Positions 46,812 to 57,054 of a stretch of 64,000 bases of DNA are shown here, piece by piece. Below the pieces are notes generated by a model. That model ran no database searches, had not been told where the DNA came from, and saw only the letters and a list, made by a program, of their open reading frames with translations. The position numbers and the translations under genes are program-made. Where the stretch lies: the NCBI GenBank assembly GCA_002729725.1, contig PBYS01000035.1:1-64000 (forward strand), given 5' to 3'. Source of the stretch: Puniceicoccaceae bacterium. Its GTDB lineage: Bacteria; Verrucomicrobiota; Verrucomicrobiia; Opitutales; Coraliomargaritaceae. Position 1 is the first letter of the stretch; the number at the start of each line of letters is the position of its first letter.

Positions 46812-47834
46812 ATGGCACAAAAAGCAGAAAGAACCCTTAATCGACGTTCACAAGCTAATCGGCTCTCAGCCGTCCCTCGCTCACGCACAGATGAAATGGA
46901 GGCCGTAACCGATGTGCGAGAATTGCCTTCGAATGATCGCAATGTGATGCGTACTTACATGCAGGAGATTTCGAAGACCCCACTACTCAGTAAGGAAGAA
47001 GAGATCGAACTGGCAGCACGCATTCAAAAGGGCGACCAATCTGCCCGCGACCACATGATCTCCGCCAATTTACGTTTGGTGGTCAAGATTGCCTACGATT
47101 ATAACAATTTTGGCCTGCCGCTGTTAGACCTTATCAGCGAGGGTAACATCGGCTTAGTCAAGGCCGTGGAACGCTTCGACCCATCCAAGGGGGGCAAGCT
47201 CAGCACCTACGCGGCTTGGTGGATTAAACAATCCATCAAGCGCGCGCTCGCCAACCAAAGTAAGACGATCCGCCTGCCCGTGCACCTAGTCGACCGCATT
47301 GCCAAGATGCGTAAAATTACTGCTCAGCTAGCCGACGAACTTGACCGCGAACCGGACGACGAAGAAATCGCATACGCCATGGACATGCCGGTCAACAAGA
47401 TCGCACACTTGAAATCGGTCAGCATCCGCCCTGCCTCTCTGGACGCTCCTGTAGGTGAAGATGGTGAAACCACCTTTGGAGAATTGGTCGGCGACGACAA
47501 TGAGGCCACACCTCTCGAAAATTTACAGGAAAAATCAATGAGCAGCGACATCAAGTCCGTCATTGACCGCCTGGAAGACCGCGAGGCCGAAATCATCCAA
47601 CTTCGCTTCGGCTTGGACGGTAATCGCCCACTCACACTCGAAGAAGTGGGCGAGCGTTTCGACGTCACTCGCGAGCGTGTGCGACAGATTCAAAATATCG
47701 CGATCCACAAAATGCGCCGCCTGATGACCGAGAACGAACGCCAGCGCTCCAAAGAAGAAGTGCAAGAAGAGCGCATCGAGCAGGAAAAGATGAAAGTCTT
47801 ACAAGAATTTTTCTCGGAGCAGTTGGCCTCCTAA
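46812..47834 (+). CDS. Sigma-70 family RNA polymerase sigma factor (group 1/2, RpoD/SigA-like)
   Basis: 340 residues with region 1.2 (RTYMQEISKTPLLSKEEEIELAARI), region 2 (SANLRLVVKIAYDYNNFGLPLLDLISEGNIGL, outline, and FSTYAAWWIKQ-like STYAAWWIKQSIKRAL), region 3, and region 4 (LTLEEVGERFDVTRERVRQIQ). Region 1.1 is absent and the C-terminus has an acidic extension (~315-340). The size and missing 1.1 suggest either a compact primary sigma or an alternative group 2 factor. The start is ATG. An intrinsic terminator follows at 47869-47905. Confidence 0.9.
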   Translation: MAQKAERTLNRRSQANRLSAVPRSRTDEMEAVTDVRELPSNDRNVMRTYMQEISKTPLLSKEEEIELAARIQKGDQSARDHMISANLRLVVKIAYDYNNFGLPLLDLISEGNIGLVKAVERFDPSKGGKLSTYAAWWIKQSIKRALANQSKTIRLPVHLVDRIAKMRKITAQLADELDREPDDEEIAYAMDMPVNKIAHLKSVSIRPASLDAPVGEDGETTFGELVGDDNEATPLENLQEKSMSSDIKSVIDRLEDREAEIIQLRFGLDGNRPLTLEEVGERFDVTRERVRQIQNIAIHKMRRLMTENERQRSKEEVQEERIEQEKMKVLQEFFSEQLAS

Positions 47835-47868
47835 GTTTTTTTCAAACTAGTTGTTGTTAGATACAGAA

Positions 47869-47905
47869 ATGCCCTCCGCGCGGAAACGTCGGAGGGCATT
47901 TTTTG
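47869..47905 (+). terminator. Intrinsic terminator of the sigma factor gene
   Basis: ATGCCCTCCG (47869-47878) pairs with CGGAGGGCAT (47890-47899), followed by TTTTTTT. This is a 10-bp stem with an 11-nt loop, 35 nt after the stop codon. Confidence 0.92.
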
Positions 47906-48011
47906 TAAATATGTGCTTCAATTCACGCTTTAGGTATCGCGCGATGGCTACGAGGCCACAATAGCTACAAGGCCACGCGACCTCCTCGGCCATTGTCACA
48001 CGGAAAGCGCT

Positions 48012-49298
48012 CTAGCGTTGTTCCAGCGCTACATAATCGCGCTTGGTGCTACCTGTGTAAATTTGGCGCGGGCGATGGATGCGGCTCTTTGGATTTTCGG
48101 CGATCTCCTTCCAGTTGGCAATCCAACCAGGCATACGACCGATGGCAAACATCACAGTGAACATTTCAACCGGAATACCAATCGCCTTCAGGATCAAGCC
48201 GCTGTAGAAATCAACGTTCGGGTAGAGCTTACGGCTGATGAAATAATCGTCTTCCAAGGCGGCCTGCTCGAGCTTGCGTGCGATATCAAGCAATGGATCT
48301 TCTAGCCCGATACTCGCAAGAATGCTCTCAGCACTCTTGCCGAGAATCTTCGCGCGCGGATCGTAATTCTTATACACGCGATGCCCGAAGCCCATAAGCT
48401 TCGCTTCCCCCTTCTTGGCAGCTTCGATGAAACGTGAACCATCATCGCCCGCAGCGTGAATTTCTTCCAGCATCTTGATCACCGCCATATTGGCGCCGCC
48501 ATGCGAGGGGCCCCAAAGTGCACAGACACCCGCCGAAACCGATGCAAACAAGTTGGCACCGCCGGAAGCGACCATACGCACAGTGGAAGTGGAGCAATTT
48601 TGCTCATGGTCCGCGTGCAGCATCAGGAAGAGATCCAGCGCCTTACCCGCACCATGATCATCGTGATACTCGTTATAAGGCTCCGAGAACATCATGTGCA
48701 GGAAGTTGCCAGTATAACGCTTATCAGCGGGATAGACAAAAGGCAGCCCCATCTTCATGCGATAGGTCATGGCTGCAATGGTGCGGACTTTGGAAATAAG
48801 AAGCGCTGCGGTCTCGTCAAAGTGTGCAAGATCTTGCTCACGGTCGTTCGAGGACATCGCGGGGTAGTAGGCACCGAGTGAGTTGAGCATCGCAGAAAGA
48901 ATCGCCATCGGGTGCGCGGTGCTGGGGAAACCATCGAAGTGACTGTTCATCCCGGTATGAATCGAGGAGTTCTTACGCACCTCTTGGCGGAAAGCGCGCA
49001 GGGAATCTTCGTCAGGCAGTTCACCGTAGATCACCAACATGGCGGTCTCGAGGAAAGAAGAGTTCTCAGCGAGCTGTTCGATCGGATACCCGCGGTGACG
49101 CAAAATACCATTTTCACCATCGATAAAAGTAATGTCGCTCATGCAAGAGCCCGTATTACCGTACCCCTCGTCAAAAGTGATACAACCACTCTTCGCGCGT
49201 AAAGTCCGCGTATCTAGGGCTTTTTCGCCCTCGGTTCCCTCAATGATGGGGAACTCGAAATTTTCGTTTCCAAGTCGGATAGTGCCTGTATTTTCCAT
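48012..49298 (-). CDS. gltA: Citrate synthase
   Basis: Condenses oxaloacetate with acetyl-CoA at the head of the TCA cycle. The 428-residue hexameric type II form is indicated by the N-terminal extra domain and motifs: [52 protein letters not shown] and [15 protein letters not shown]. The catalytic His of LHADHEQN, the His of GPSHGG and the late Asp are all present. The start is ATG at 49298. No other TCA gene is adjacent. Confidence 0.97.
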   Translation of the reverse strand: MENTGTIRLGNENFEFPIIEGTEGEKALDTRTLRAKSGCITFDEGYGNTGSCMSDITFIDGENGILRHRGYPIEQLAENSSFLETAMLVIYGELPDEDSLRAFRQEVRKNSSIHTGMNSHFDGFPSTAHPMAILSAMLNSLGAYYPAMSSNDREQDLAHFDETAALLISKVRTIAAMTYRMKMGLPFVYPADKRYTGNFLHMMFSEPYNEYHDDHGAGKALDLFLMLHADHEQNCSTSTVRMVASGGANLFASVSAGVCALWGPSHGGANMAVIKMLEEIHAAGDDGSRFIEAAKKGEAKLMGFGHRVYKNYDPRAKILGKSAESILASIGLEDPLLDIARKLEQAALEDDYFISRKLYPNVDFYSGLILKAIGIPVEMFTVMFAIGRMPGWIANWKEIAENPKSRIHRPRQIYTGSTKRDYVALEQR

Positions 49299-49378
49299 GG
49301 TAGTGGTCGTATTACTGCGTCAGTTTAAAAGCTCAGAGCATCGAACAGTTATTTCTGAGCGCCTGCACTCTAATAGTG

Positions 49379-50017
49379 CTAAAGCGATCTCAAAAAATTT
49401 CGATATAGATGCAACCCTTTTGCCTGACTTTTTTCGGGGTGAAATTGAGTAGCATAACAATTGCCAAAGCGGATGCCAGCGACGAATTGCCCGCCATAAT
49501 CCGAATGAAAGAGTGCTAAGCTAGGGTCCTGCGGCTTAATAAAGTAGCTGTGGACAAAATAAAACTGATCTTGGCCGGAGACGAGCCCCTGCGTCAGTGG
49601 AGCTTCGGGCTCGAAAGTTACAGAATTCCAGCCCATGTGCGGAATCTTGAGCGCGGGATCGATCACAAAGCGCTCGACCGTGCCTTTAAAAATTCCGAGT
49701 GCTTCGGTATCGCCCTCCTCCGAATGCTCAAACAATGCTTGTAGACCGAGACAAATACCGAAAAAAGGACGGTCCGCAGCGATCCAGTCGCGAATTACAT
49801 GGTCAAAGCCTGTTGTTTTTAACAAACGCATGGCATCCACAATCGCGCCCTGCCCGGGAAAAATGAGCGCATCGGCCGCGCCAATCTGTGCAGGGTCGGA
49901 TACTAAATAGGCATCCGCACCAACATGCTCCCAAGCCCTGACGACACTGCGCAAGTTACCCATACCGTAATCAATTACAGCAAGTTTTGGTTTTAAATTG
50001 GAAGCGTCTTTAAGCAT
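49379..50017 (-). CDS. hisH: Imidazole glycerol phosphate synthase glutaminase subunit
   Basis: Class I glutamine amidotransferase that feeds ammonia to His[13 protein letters not shown] near the N-terminus, the nucleophile motif [13 protein letters not shown] and the His/Glu of [10 protein letters not shown] are present. I chose the ATG at 50017 (212 residues); the longer frame adds 16 unlike residues before the family start. It is an orphan his gene: hisA, hisF and hisB are not adjacent. It follows serA on the same strand, but the serA terminator lies between. Confidence 0.93.
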   Translation of the reverse strand: MLKDASNLKPKLAVIDYGMGNLRSVVRAWEHVGADAYLVSDPAQIGAADALIFPGQGAIVDAMRLLKTTGFDHVIRDWIAADRPFFGICLGLQALFEHSEEGDTEALGIFKGTVERFVIDPALKIPHMGWNSVTFEPEAPLTQGLVSGQDQFYFVHSYFIKPQDPSLALFHSDYGGQFVAGIRFGNCYATQFHPEKSQAKGLHLYRNFLRSL

Positions 50018-50079
50018 ATCGAAGCGACGAAGCTGGCGAAGTCTGAGCAAGTTGCAAGCAGACAAGATTTTCGATTGAG

Positions 50080-50111
50080 AAAAAAAAGGGGCTCCCCACT
50101 TTGAGAGCCCC
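50080..50111 (-). terminator. Intrinsic terminator of serA
   Basis: GGGGCTC (50088-50094) pairs with GAGCCCC (50105-50111). On the minus strand the stem is followed by eight Ts (50087-50080). It lies 24 nt after the serA stop. Confidence 0.9.
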
Positions 50112-50134
50112 CTTTGATAAAGTTTGAATCTAGC

Positions 50135-51721
50135 CTAGAGCTTGATCACGCGGTATTTTTCAATCGCAGCGTGCTCGGTAATCTTCTTGGCTGCGGCCTC
50201 GGAAGGTGCGCTGTCCAACTCGAAGACAGAAACGGCAAAGCCTTCGCCCTTATCGCGGCTGAGCGACATGTTGGCGATGTTAACCTGATCCTCACCCAGC
50301 GTCACACCGATGAAACCGACGATACCTGGCACGTCCTTATTCTTAAGAACGAGCAATGTGGCGTCTGTGCTAACTTCTAGCGAGTGCCCGTCAATCGAAA
50401 CGATGCGGGGCGCTTGGTTCTTGCCCACCAAAGTGCCGCCTACTGTGCGAGTCTTGCCCCCCTTGCAGGTCACTTCCACCTCGATCAGCTCATTAAAGTC
50501 AGCGTGCGTGCTGGTCTTCACTTGCTCCGTCTCGATGCCCAAACGCTCGATCTTCTTCGGCGCATTGACGTTGTTGACGTTGTCGGAAATCTCACGCAAG
50601 AAACCGCGTTGAATGGCATTGGTTAGCGGCAAAGTATCAAGATCTGTGATCTTGCCATAATAACGAATCGAAATCTTCTCCACGCCATCAGGAGCGAGTT
50701 GCTGTGAGAAAGTGCCGATTTTTTCGCCGAGTGTCATGTAAGGGCCGAGTTTCTCAAGCACCTTAGGATCGACCGAGGGCATGTTGAGCGCATTCATGAC
50801 CATGCCGCCAGTGAGCGCATCGATCATTTGCTTGGCCACGTCGATGCCGACATTTTCCTGAGCCTCTTGAGTCGACGCACCGAGGTGCGGTGTCAGCACC
50901 AAGTTTTCGATGCTGCGCAAAGGGCTATCTTCGGCTGGTGGCTCGTCTTCGTAAACGTCGAGACCGGCAGCGGCGACTTTGCCCGAGTTAAGCGCATCGA
51001 TCAGTGCGGCCTCTTCGATAATACCACCACGTGCACAGTTGAAGACGCGAACGCCGTCCTTCATGCGCTTAAATGCGTCGGCATTCAGCATGTGCTTGGT
51101 GTCTTTTGTCATCGGCATGTGGACGGTAATATAGTCCGCATTTTCGATCACCTCATCCAGCGTGGCTTGCTTGACGCCGAGCGACTTTGCACGCGACTCT
51201 GTCAAATAAGGATCGTAGGCGAGCACATCCATCTGGAAAGCCATTGCGCGCTTGGCGACTTCGGCACCAATACGGCCCATCCCCAACACACCCAGCGTCT
51301 TTTGATTGAGCTCGGAGCCTGTATACTTCTTGCGGTCCCAGCGGCCGGCCTTCATGCCAGCGCTCGCTTGCACGATCGGACGTGTCCCCGCGAGCATATG
51401 AGTGAAAGTAAGCTCAGCGGTTGCAATCGTGTTGCCAGTCGGCGTGTTCATCACGATGACACCGTGGTCAGTCGCAGCTTCGATATCGATGTTATCCACA
51501 CCGACTCCGGCACGACCGACAACCTTGAGTTGTGGCGCTGCAGCAATGACTTCGGCGGTCACACGAGTGTCGGAACGCACGGCAATTGCGTCAGCGTCCT
51601 TGGCAAGCTCAAGGATTTGCTCCGGAGAGGAACCATAGGCTTCAACAACGTCAAAGCCCGGCTGGGCTTTAAACAAATCAACACCTATAGGCGAAATGCG
51701 GTCTGCAATTAGTATTTTCAT
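50135..51721 (-). CDS. serA: D-3-phosphoglycerate dehydrogenase (long form)
   Basis: First step of serine biosynthesis, oxidising 3-phosphoglycerate with NAD. From the ATG at 51721 (528 residues): the split catalytic domain opens with [13 protein letters not shown], the Rossmann domain has [16 protein letters not shown] and the catalytic HLGAST near 280, then an intervening (ASB) domain (~320-450) and a C-terminal ACT domain ([15 protein letters not shown]...) for serine feedback. The frame extends 21 codons upstream, but without family match. It has its own terminator. Confidence 0.96.
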   Translation of the reverse strand: MKILIADRISPIGVDLFKAQPGFDVVEAYGSSPEQILELAKDADAIAVRSDTRVTAEVIAAAPQLKVVGRAGVGVDNIDIEAATDHGVIVMNTPTGNTIATAELTFTHMLAGTRPIVQASAGMKAGRWDRKKYTGSELNQKTLGVLGMGRIGAEVAKRAMAFQMDVLAYDPYLTESRAKSLGVKQATLDEVIENADYITVHMPMTKDTKHMLNADAFKRMKDGVRVFNCARGGIIEEAALIDALNSGKVAAAGLDVYEDEPPAEDSPLRSIENLVLTPHLGASTQEAQENVGIDVAKQMIDALTGGMVMNALNMPSVDPKVLEKLGPYMTLGEKIGTFSQQLAPDGVEKISIRYYGKITDLDTLPLTNAIQRGFLREISDNVNNVNAPKKIERLGIETEQVKTSTHADFNELIEVEVTCKGGKTRTVGGTLVGKNQAPRIVSIDGHSLEVSTDATLLVLKNKDVPGIVGFIGVTLGEDQVNIANMSLSRDKGEGFAVSVFELDSAPSEAAAKKITEHAAIEKYRVIKL

Positions 51722-51923
51722 AAGAAGCGGGCGAGTAAATTTAAGCGGCCGTGAATTGCAACGAAAACATGCCGAAGTCTGCATTTCACACTGTAATTAA
51801 ACATCACAGCTCCGGTAATATGGCCACCTATAAGCGTGCGCCCAGACTAAAATCATCCATTCTGTCACCACAAATGCTAACTTTGCCCTTCCCTCTTCGG
51901 CTTCCGCAGTATGCATTGCCCCC

Positions 51924-52805
51924 ATGCGAAGTATGACAGGTTTTGGGCGTGGAAGCGCCGAGGCGGCAGATGCCGGAGTACGAATTCAAGTCGAGATCAA
52001 TTCGGTCAATCGAAAGACCTTGGACACACAGATCAGCGCCCCACGCGAATGGAGTGGCTACGAAGCTGCCTGCAATGAGTGGGTCAGCGCTGCCTTCCAA
52101 CGAGGCCGGGTTAACATTCAGATCAAGGCGGAATCCATCCAAAACAGCTGCGACTCACTCTCGCTCAATACGGAAGCGATGGCGGAAAGCCTCAAGAACC
52201 TGCGCGCCTTCGCCGAATCACAAGGCTTGGACTTCGCACCGGACAGCGCTTTTCTATTGGAACTGGCACGCTCCGTCAAAGATAGCAGCAGCCTGCCCAG
52301 CTGGAAAGAGCTGATCGAACCGGTGCAGCAAGCCTTTCAAGAAGCACTGGCCGATATCAACTCCATGCGTCAACAAGAAGGCGCCGCACTGGCGGCAGAC
52401 CTCAAAGCACGTATCACCGAGCTCGAAGGCTTTCGTCAAAAAATCGCCGAGCACGCCGCCGGCACGACCGAACGCTACCGCGACGCACTCCTCGAGCGCC
52501 TGAAACAATTAAACCTAGAGCTCGACGTCTCCGACGAGCGCGTGCTGAAAGAAGTCGCCATCTTTGCAGATCGCTCAGACATCAGCGAAGAAACCACGCG
52601 CCTGGCCTGCCACTTTGAACAATTCCTGAGCTTTCTCGAATCCGACGAAGCCACCGGACGCAAAATGGACTTTCTATGTCAGGAAATTCATCGCGAATTT
52701 AACACCACGGGCAGCAAATCAAACCACATCGAAATCACACGCATGGTGATCGAAGGTAAGAATGCACTCGAGCGCATTCGCGAGCAGGTGCAAAACATCG
52801 AGTAA
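51924..52805 (+). CDS. yicC: YicC family endoribonuclease-like protein
   Basis: 293 residues with the family start [13 protein letters not shown], then [13 protein letters not shown] and the C-terminal [23 protein letters not shown] signature (outline). YicC-type proteins are reported to act as RNases in stress or stationary phase. The start ATG at 51924 gives the exact family N-terminus. In many bacteria gmk follows yicC; here hemB converges instead, with a CACGA microrepeat in the 113-nt gap. Confidence 0.93.
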   Translation: MRSMTGFGRGSAEAADAGVRIQVEINSVNRKTLDTQISAPREWSGYEAACNEWVSAAFQRGRVNIQIKAESIQNSCDSLSLNTEAMAESLKNLRAFAESQGLDFAPDSAFLLELARSVKDSSSLPSWKELIEPVQQAFQEALADINSMRQQEGAALAADLKARITELEGFRQKIAEHAAGTTERYRDALLERLKQLNLELDVSDERVLKEVAIFADRSDISEETTRLACHFEQFLSFLESDEATGRKMDFLCQEIHREFNTTGSKSNHIEITRMVIEGKNALERIREQVQNIE

Positions 52806-52918
52806 GCACGCCACGACACGACACGACACGGCACGTGCCCGCAACTGCCGCCGATCCAAAGACAGCAGCTGCGCGTGCTTCGCCACTCAGGCCCAGAAGC
52901 CTCACGAAGCCGAATCAG

Positions 52919-53941
52919 TCAGGAGTGTAGCTTCTCTGCGTATGCTTTCGCAAAATAAGTCAAAATCATGTCCGCACCCGCACGGCGAATCGCTAGCAGC
53001 GACTCATCGCGGCAACGCTCCAAGTCCAGCCAACCCCTTTCCGCCGCCGCCATGATTTGCGCGTATTCCCCCGACACTTGATAAGCCGCCAAAGGCAACT
53101 CTGTCTCTTCGCGCACCTCACGAATAATGTCGAGATACGGTCCCGCAGGCTTCACCATCAGCACATCGGCGCCCTCTTCTTCGTCCAAAGCCACTTCCAC
53201 CAAAGCTTCCCGTCGGTTCGCGGGGTTGAGCTGGTAGGTACGCTTGTCTAAATGATGGGTGCCCGCGCTACTCGCACTGCCCACCGCATCACGGAAGGGA
53301 CCATAAAACGCAGAAGCGAATTTAGCCGAATAAGCCATAATCGCGGTTTTTTCAAAACCATTGCCATCCAGTGCAGAACGAATCGCCCCCACGCGCCCGT
53401 CCATCATATCCGAAGGTGCCACCATATCGACGCCGGCCTCTGCAGCCAAAACCGCCATTTCGGCCAGCACTTCAACCGTGGCATCATTAGCCAAATCCTG
53501 CGCCCCCGCATCCCACAAACCATCGTGGCCATGCACGGTGTAAGGATCCAAGGCTAGATCCGTAATCACAGTCAACTCCGGCACCGCCGTTTTAATTGCG
53601 CGAATCGCACGTAAGACCAATGTATCGGGGTTCAATGCTTCACGCCCATCGTCGGACTTCAAACGATCTTCCAACTTCGGAAACAGGGCCACTCCTGAAA
53701 TACCCAAGGCCTGCAGCTCGCGACATTCCTCGATTAAATCTGGAATCGAAAGCCGTGAAACTCCCGGCATCGAGCCAATCGGCTCTGGTGCGCACTCCCC
53801 ATCGATCACAAAGACCGGCTGGATTAAATGCTGCGGTAAGACCTCAGTCTCGCAAGCCAAGGCACGCAAGGAAGCTGTCCGACGCATACGGCGTGGACGA
53901 CGAGTCAAGTCGAGTTTATAACTTTCAGACATAGTCGCCAT
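52919..53941 (-). CDS. hemB: Porphobilinogen synthase (delta-aminolevulinate dehydratase)
   Basis: Condenses two 5-aminolevulinates for haem synthesis. About 340 residues. Schiff-base lysines are in AYSAKFASAFYGPFRDA and VLMVKPAGPYLD. The metal-site segment reads DLALDPYTVHGHDG, with Asp in place of the zinc cysteines, indicating the Mg-dependent class. The start is the ATG at 53941 or 53932 (MSES); the longer frame from a TTG at 53977 is unlikely. It converges with yicC. Confidence 0.96.
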   Translation of the reverse strand: MATMSESYKLDLTRRPRRMRRTASLRALACETEVLPQHLIQPVFVIDGECAPEPIGSMPGVSRLSIPDLIEECRELQALGISGVALFPKLEDRLKSDDGREALNPDTLVLRAIRAIKTAVPELTVITDLALDPYTVHGHDGLWDAGAQDLANDATVEVLAEMAVLAAEAGVDMVAPSDMMDGRVGAIRSALDGNGFEKTAIMAYSAKFASAFYGPFRDAVGSASSAGTHHLDKRTYQLNPANRREALVEVALDEEEGADVLMVKPAGPYLDIIREVREETELPLAAYQVSGEYAQIMAAAERGWLDLERCRDESLLAIRRAGADMILTYFAKAYAEKLHS

Positions 53942-54088
53942 ACAAGCAAAGACTCGACGCGTCACAAGCCCATACAAGTGAGCAGCTATTTTTTGATAGC
54001 AGCAATGACTGAGATCTCAACCAGCAGCTCTGCACGGGCCACCTATACCATTGATCTCTTCCTCAAAAAAACACTTACATAAATGCAC

Positions 54089-54106
54089 ATGTGTTATTTT
54101 ACACAT
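54089..54106. promoter_or_regulatory. Inverted repeat upstream of the permease operon, candidate ArsR operator
   Basis: ATGTGT-N6-ACACAT, perfect 6-nt arms, centred about 47 nt before the permease ATG in an AT-rich promoter region. ArsR-family dimers bind such sites over the promoter, and the operon encodes an ArsR-type protein. The assignment is inferred. Confidence 0.5.
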
Positions 54107-54144
54107 ATATTCTTCAATAGACACAGACATTGAACTTGAATTTT

Positions 54145-55140
54145 ATGAATACTGAAAAACTCACTATCGCGCTAAATGAATTTATTCATGTTGGCGGAGC
54201 ACTCGTGATCGTGATCGCGGTCGTCTCCGTTTTGACAGGATTTATGCGGGAGTACATCCCACAGGATAAGCTGCAAAAGAAGCTCACTAAGCATGAGAAA
54301 TATGGTCCGCTCTTGGGCGCTTTTCTCGGCATGTTGACTCCCTTCTGCAGCGCCTCGGTGGTTCCTGTCACCATGGGCATGGCTAGCATGGGTGTCTCAC
54401 TTGGCACAGTCTTAAGCTTCTTAATCTCGGCACCGCTGTGCAATTTCATCGTGGTAGCGATGGTCTACGCAGTCTTCGGGCTCAAGCTAACAGCTAGTTA
54501 TTTTGTGATCACCTTCACAGCTGCGATTTTCGGAGGCTGGTTCATCACTAAAACACCTTGGAGAAATGAAATCAGACGCGGCGAAGAGCTTGAAGGCAAA
54601 CAAGCCAGCTCTTGCTGCGCGGCGACCAGTTCTTGCTGCGGCGAACCAGAACCCGTGGAGCCCGTATCTGTCTGCGACGCGATGACTGGCCCCTGCTGCC
54701 CCGAAGTCGCGCCCACCGAGACTGCGGCACCGAGCAAACCTAAGCTCTCGTTGCTGTTTGCATGGGCGCTCTTCAAGAAAATCATTCCTTATGTATTACT
54801 GGGGGCCTTGATCAGTGGGGTATCCGCAGCCTACCTCTCCGCGGAAATCGTCGAGAAGTATGTAGGCGGCGACAGCCTACTCTCGATCTTCATTGCCGCC
54901 ATCATCGGCGTGCCCGTCTACCTCCGCATCGAGATGGCAGTGCCATTATTGAAGGTATTGATTGCTAAGGGCATGGGGATGGGCCCGGCCATTGCACTTA
55001 TCATCGGTGGCACTGGAGCCAGCCTACCAGAGATTGCACTCGTCTCCTCGGTGCTCAAGCCCAAGGCCGTCATCGCCTTCGTGCTGATCGTGCTCAGCAC
55101 CGCAGTGGTAGGAGGCATCATGATGCAGTTTATCCTCTAA
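54145..55140 (+). CDS. PF03773-type permease with cysteine-rich cytoplasmic loop (ArsP/SaoE-like)
   Basis: 331 residues from the ATG at 54145. Two bundles of about four membrane helices are joined by a loop at ~150-200. The first half carries GAFLGMLTPFCSASVVPVTMGM and SAPLCNF, and the second half has GVPVYLRIEMAVPLL and GGTGASLPE, the permease-family motifs. The loop has CC, CC, C and CC clusters (SSCCAATSSCCGEP, CDAMTGPCCPE). ArsP members export trivalent organoarsenicals or other metabolites; the cysteines suggest soft-metal or metalloid binding. It is followed by a small membrane protein and an ArsR regulator. Confidence 0.86.
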   Translation: MNTEKLTIALNEFIHVGGALVIVIAVVSVLTGFMREYIPQDKLQKKLTKHEKYGPLLGAFLGMLTPFCSASVVPVTMGMASMGVSLGTVLSFLISAPLCNFIVVAMVYAVFGLKLTASYFVITFTAAIFGGWFITKTPWRNEIRRGEELEGKQASSCCAATSSCCGEPEPVEPVSVCDAMTGPCCPEVAPTETAAPSKPKLSLLFAWALFKKIIPYVLLGALISGVSAAYLSAEIVEKYVGGDSLLSIFIAAIIGVPVYLRIEMAVPLLKVLIAKGMGMGPAIALIIGGTGASLPEIALVSSVLKPKAVIAFVLIVLSTAVVGGIMMQFIL

Positions 55141-55159
55141 ATCCAAGCATTACAGCCGT

Positions 55160-55462
55160 ATGAAAACACCACCGCCGCAGCGAAGCAGTATCCTAGCTAG
55201 AAGCCTATCGCGGATGAGTGAACTCTGCGCCTACAAACACCTATACCGCACGCTCTCCACCCTAGTTCGGGGTGGAGAGATGACGGAACCCGTTCGAGCG
55301 GGGCGCAATATCGCCTTACTCGGAATATTCTGTCCGATTTTCTGGTTTGCCTTGTTTTCTGGCGCCAACGCTTCCACACTTAAGCTGCATGCGGCGCATT
55401 CAGGTATCGTTTTTCTGACGGGATTGACGATCCTGATGATCGGACTCATAAAGAAAGAATAG
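55160..55462 (+). CDS. Small membrane protein in the permease-ArsR operon
   Basis: 100 residues with two hydrophobic helices (~49-70 and ~80-97) and a basic N-terminal half. No family recognised. The ATG lies 19 nt after the permease stop and the stop is 4 nt before the ArsR ATG, so it is an integral member of the operon. It may be a permease accessory subunit. The N-terminal Arg/Ser-rich part could instead indicate a later start near residue 41 (MTEP). Confidence 0.65.
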   Translation: MKTPPPQRSSILARSLSRMSELCAYKHLYRTLSTLVRGGEMTEPVRAGRNIALLGIFCPIFWFALFSGANASTLKLHAAHSGIVFLTGLTILMIGLIKKE

Positions 55463-55466
55463 TGAA

Positions 55467-55862
55467 ATGAACGAAGCATACATCGACGCCCTCAAAGCCT
55501 TGGCCGAACCCCACCGTCTGCGACTATTCTGGCTACTCATTCATGTCGACCAGTGCATCACTGTGGCCGAAGCAATGGATGTTACCGGCGACAGCCAATA
55601 CAACGCCTCGCGCAATCTTAAGATCCTCTACAAGGCAAATCTGCTGGCGCAACACAAGTCGGGTAAATGGGTCTACTACACGCTCGCCGAGCAAGACCTG
55701 CCCCATTGGAAGGCTTTGGTCGAATCAGTGCGCAGCATAGCTGCCGAAGAATTTGCCGATGTGGCCGCCCGCTGTAAGGCTCGCCTAGCGATGCGTGTAG
55801 ATGGTGAATGCGTCGTCGGTGCCAATAGCGACGAGTGGCTGCAAACTAAGTTTGAATCATAA
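55467..55862 (+). CDS. ArsR/SmtB-family transcriptional regulator
   Basis: 131 residues with a winged helix: LKALAEPHRLRLFWLLI, VAEAMDVTGDSQYNASRNLKILYKANLL and the wing HKSGKWVYYTL. The usual metalloid site ELCVC is replaced by DQCITV with a single Cys; two more cysteines (ARC, GEC) are C-terminal. Ligand sensing would therefore differ from classical ArsR. It is the last gene of the permease operon and presumably represses it through the upstream inverted repeat. The start is ATG. Confidence 0.9.
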   Translation: MNEAYIDALKALAEPHRLRLFWLLIHVDQCITVAEAMDVTGDSQYNASRNLKILYKANLLAQHKSGKWVYYTLAEQDLPHWKALVESVRSIAAEEFADVAARCKARLAMRVDGECVVGANSDEWLQTKFES

Positions 55863-55917
55863 AGCTTCGCGCTCGATCGACGCTCGGATGCGGCACGCCC
55901 TTGTAAGCCCTGCAAAA

Positions 55918-57003
55918 CTAGCGCTCTTTTTTCTTACTGTATTTCTCTCCCTTTGATTTGAGCTCTCGTCGATTGCGACGACCGATCGTGATCTGATGCT
56001 TCTTTTTGCGCCGATTCAAACGCTCGAGTTCGAAGTCCAATTTCAGATAATTAATAAAGCGCTCTTTGCTCAGCTTCCCCTCGGCTATCGCAGCCTGCAC
56101 GGCACAGCCCTTGTCCGCGCCATGCTTACAATCATTAAATTTGCACTGTGCCGCAATCGCATCAAAGTCTGCAAAGCTAGCCTTCAAGCTCTTGGCATCC
56201 GTCCACATGTGGACCTCGCGAATGCCAGGATTATCAATCAACATGCCACCGCGTCGCAAGCAGAGCATCTCACGGGCCGTCGTGGTATGCGTCCCTTTGC
56301 CAGTCACTGCATTGACATCGCCCGTCCATAGCCAGTCCTGACCAATTAACTGATTGATCAAAGACGACTTCCCCACGCCACTGGAACCAATCAATGCAAT
56401 CGTCACACCGGCTTGCAAATAATGCTCAATCGCAGCCACCCCTGAACGATCGACTGCGGAAGTAATCACCACTTCAACATCGGGGCTCAAGGCACGTAAG
56501 GCCGCGGCCGCCTGTTGATTGGCCTCATCCGAATGCAGGTCAGCCTTATTAATCAAGGCGACGGAACGTGCACCACTACGCTGCATTAGTTCAAAATAGC
56601 GCTCCATGCGACGCTCGTTAAAATCCTGACCCGCATCTGTCACCACAAAGACCACATCGACATTGGCAGCGATCACTTGCTCCTCGGTGCCCTTGCCGGG
56701 CGCTTTACGAGAGAGGCAGGTCTGCCGATCCAGCCGCGCACGAATCACGGCCTCATATTCATTCTCATCTGCGCCCATTTCCAAGGCCACCCAATCTCCC
56801 ACAGAAGGGAGCGCGGCATCGGTTTCGACAGCATGATACACACTGCCCCCCAGAGATACTTCAATCTCGTCGCCTCCCTCAAGCACGGCGCCATAAGAGA
56901 TTTTATTGTCTCGTATCAAACGCGCAGGCACCCAGCCCTGCTTTGAGCAGTCTGCAAATTCCGCCGCAAAGCGGTCGTTCCATCCTAGGTCTTCAAGTGT
57001 CAT
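55918..57003 (-). CDS. rsgA: Small ribosomal subunit biogenesis GTPase RsgA
   Basis: Circularly permuted GTPase for late 30S assembly. An OB-fold (~30-100), G4 (NKAD), G1 (GSSGVGKSSLINQL), G3 (DNPGIRE) in permuted order, and a C-terminal zinc motif CKFNDCKHGADKGC are seen. The C-terminal tail is unusually basic (RRKKKHQITIGRRNRRELK, then KKKER). Length 361 is normal. The start is ATG. It converges with the arsR gene. Confidence 0.95.
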   Translation of the reverse strand: MTLEDLGWNDRFAAEFADCSKQGWVPARLIRDNKISYGAVLEGGDEIEVSLGGSVYHAVETDAALPSVGDWVALEMGADENEYEAVIRARLDRQTCLSRKAPGKGTEEQVIAANVDVVFVVTDAGQDFNERRMERYFELMQRSGARSVALINKADLHSDEANQQAAAALRALSPDVEVVITSAVDRSGVAAIEHYLQAGVTIALIGSSGVGKSSLINQLIGQDWLWTGDVNAVTGKGTHTTTAREMLCLRRGGMLIDNPGIREVHMWTDAKSLKASFADFDAIAAQCKFNDCKHGADKGCAVQAAIAEGKLSKERFINYLKLDFELERLNRRKKKHQITIGRRNRRELKSKGEKYSKKKER

Positions 57004-57054
57004 TTTGGCGAAATGCTAGGCGCTTTCAATCGAAGCACAAACTTTCAATTCAAG

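Noticed and set aside
50828..51712. 294-codon plus-strand frame antisense to serA
   Set aside because: It mirrors serA with no recognisable domain and a Cys/His-rich composition typical of antisense shadows.
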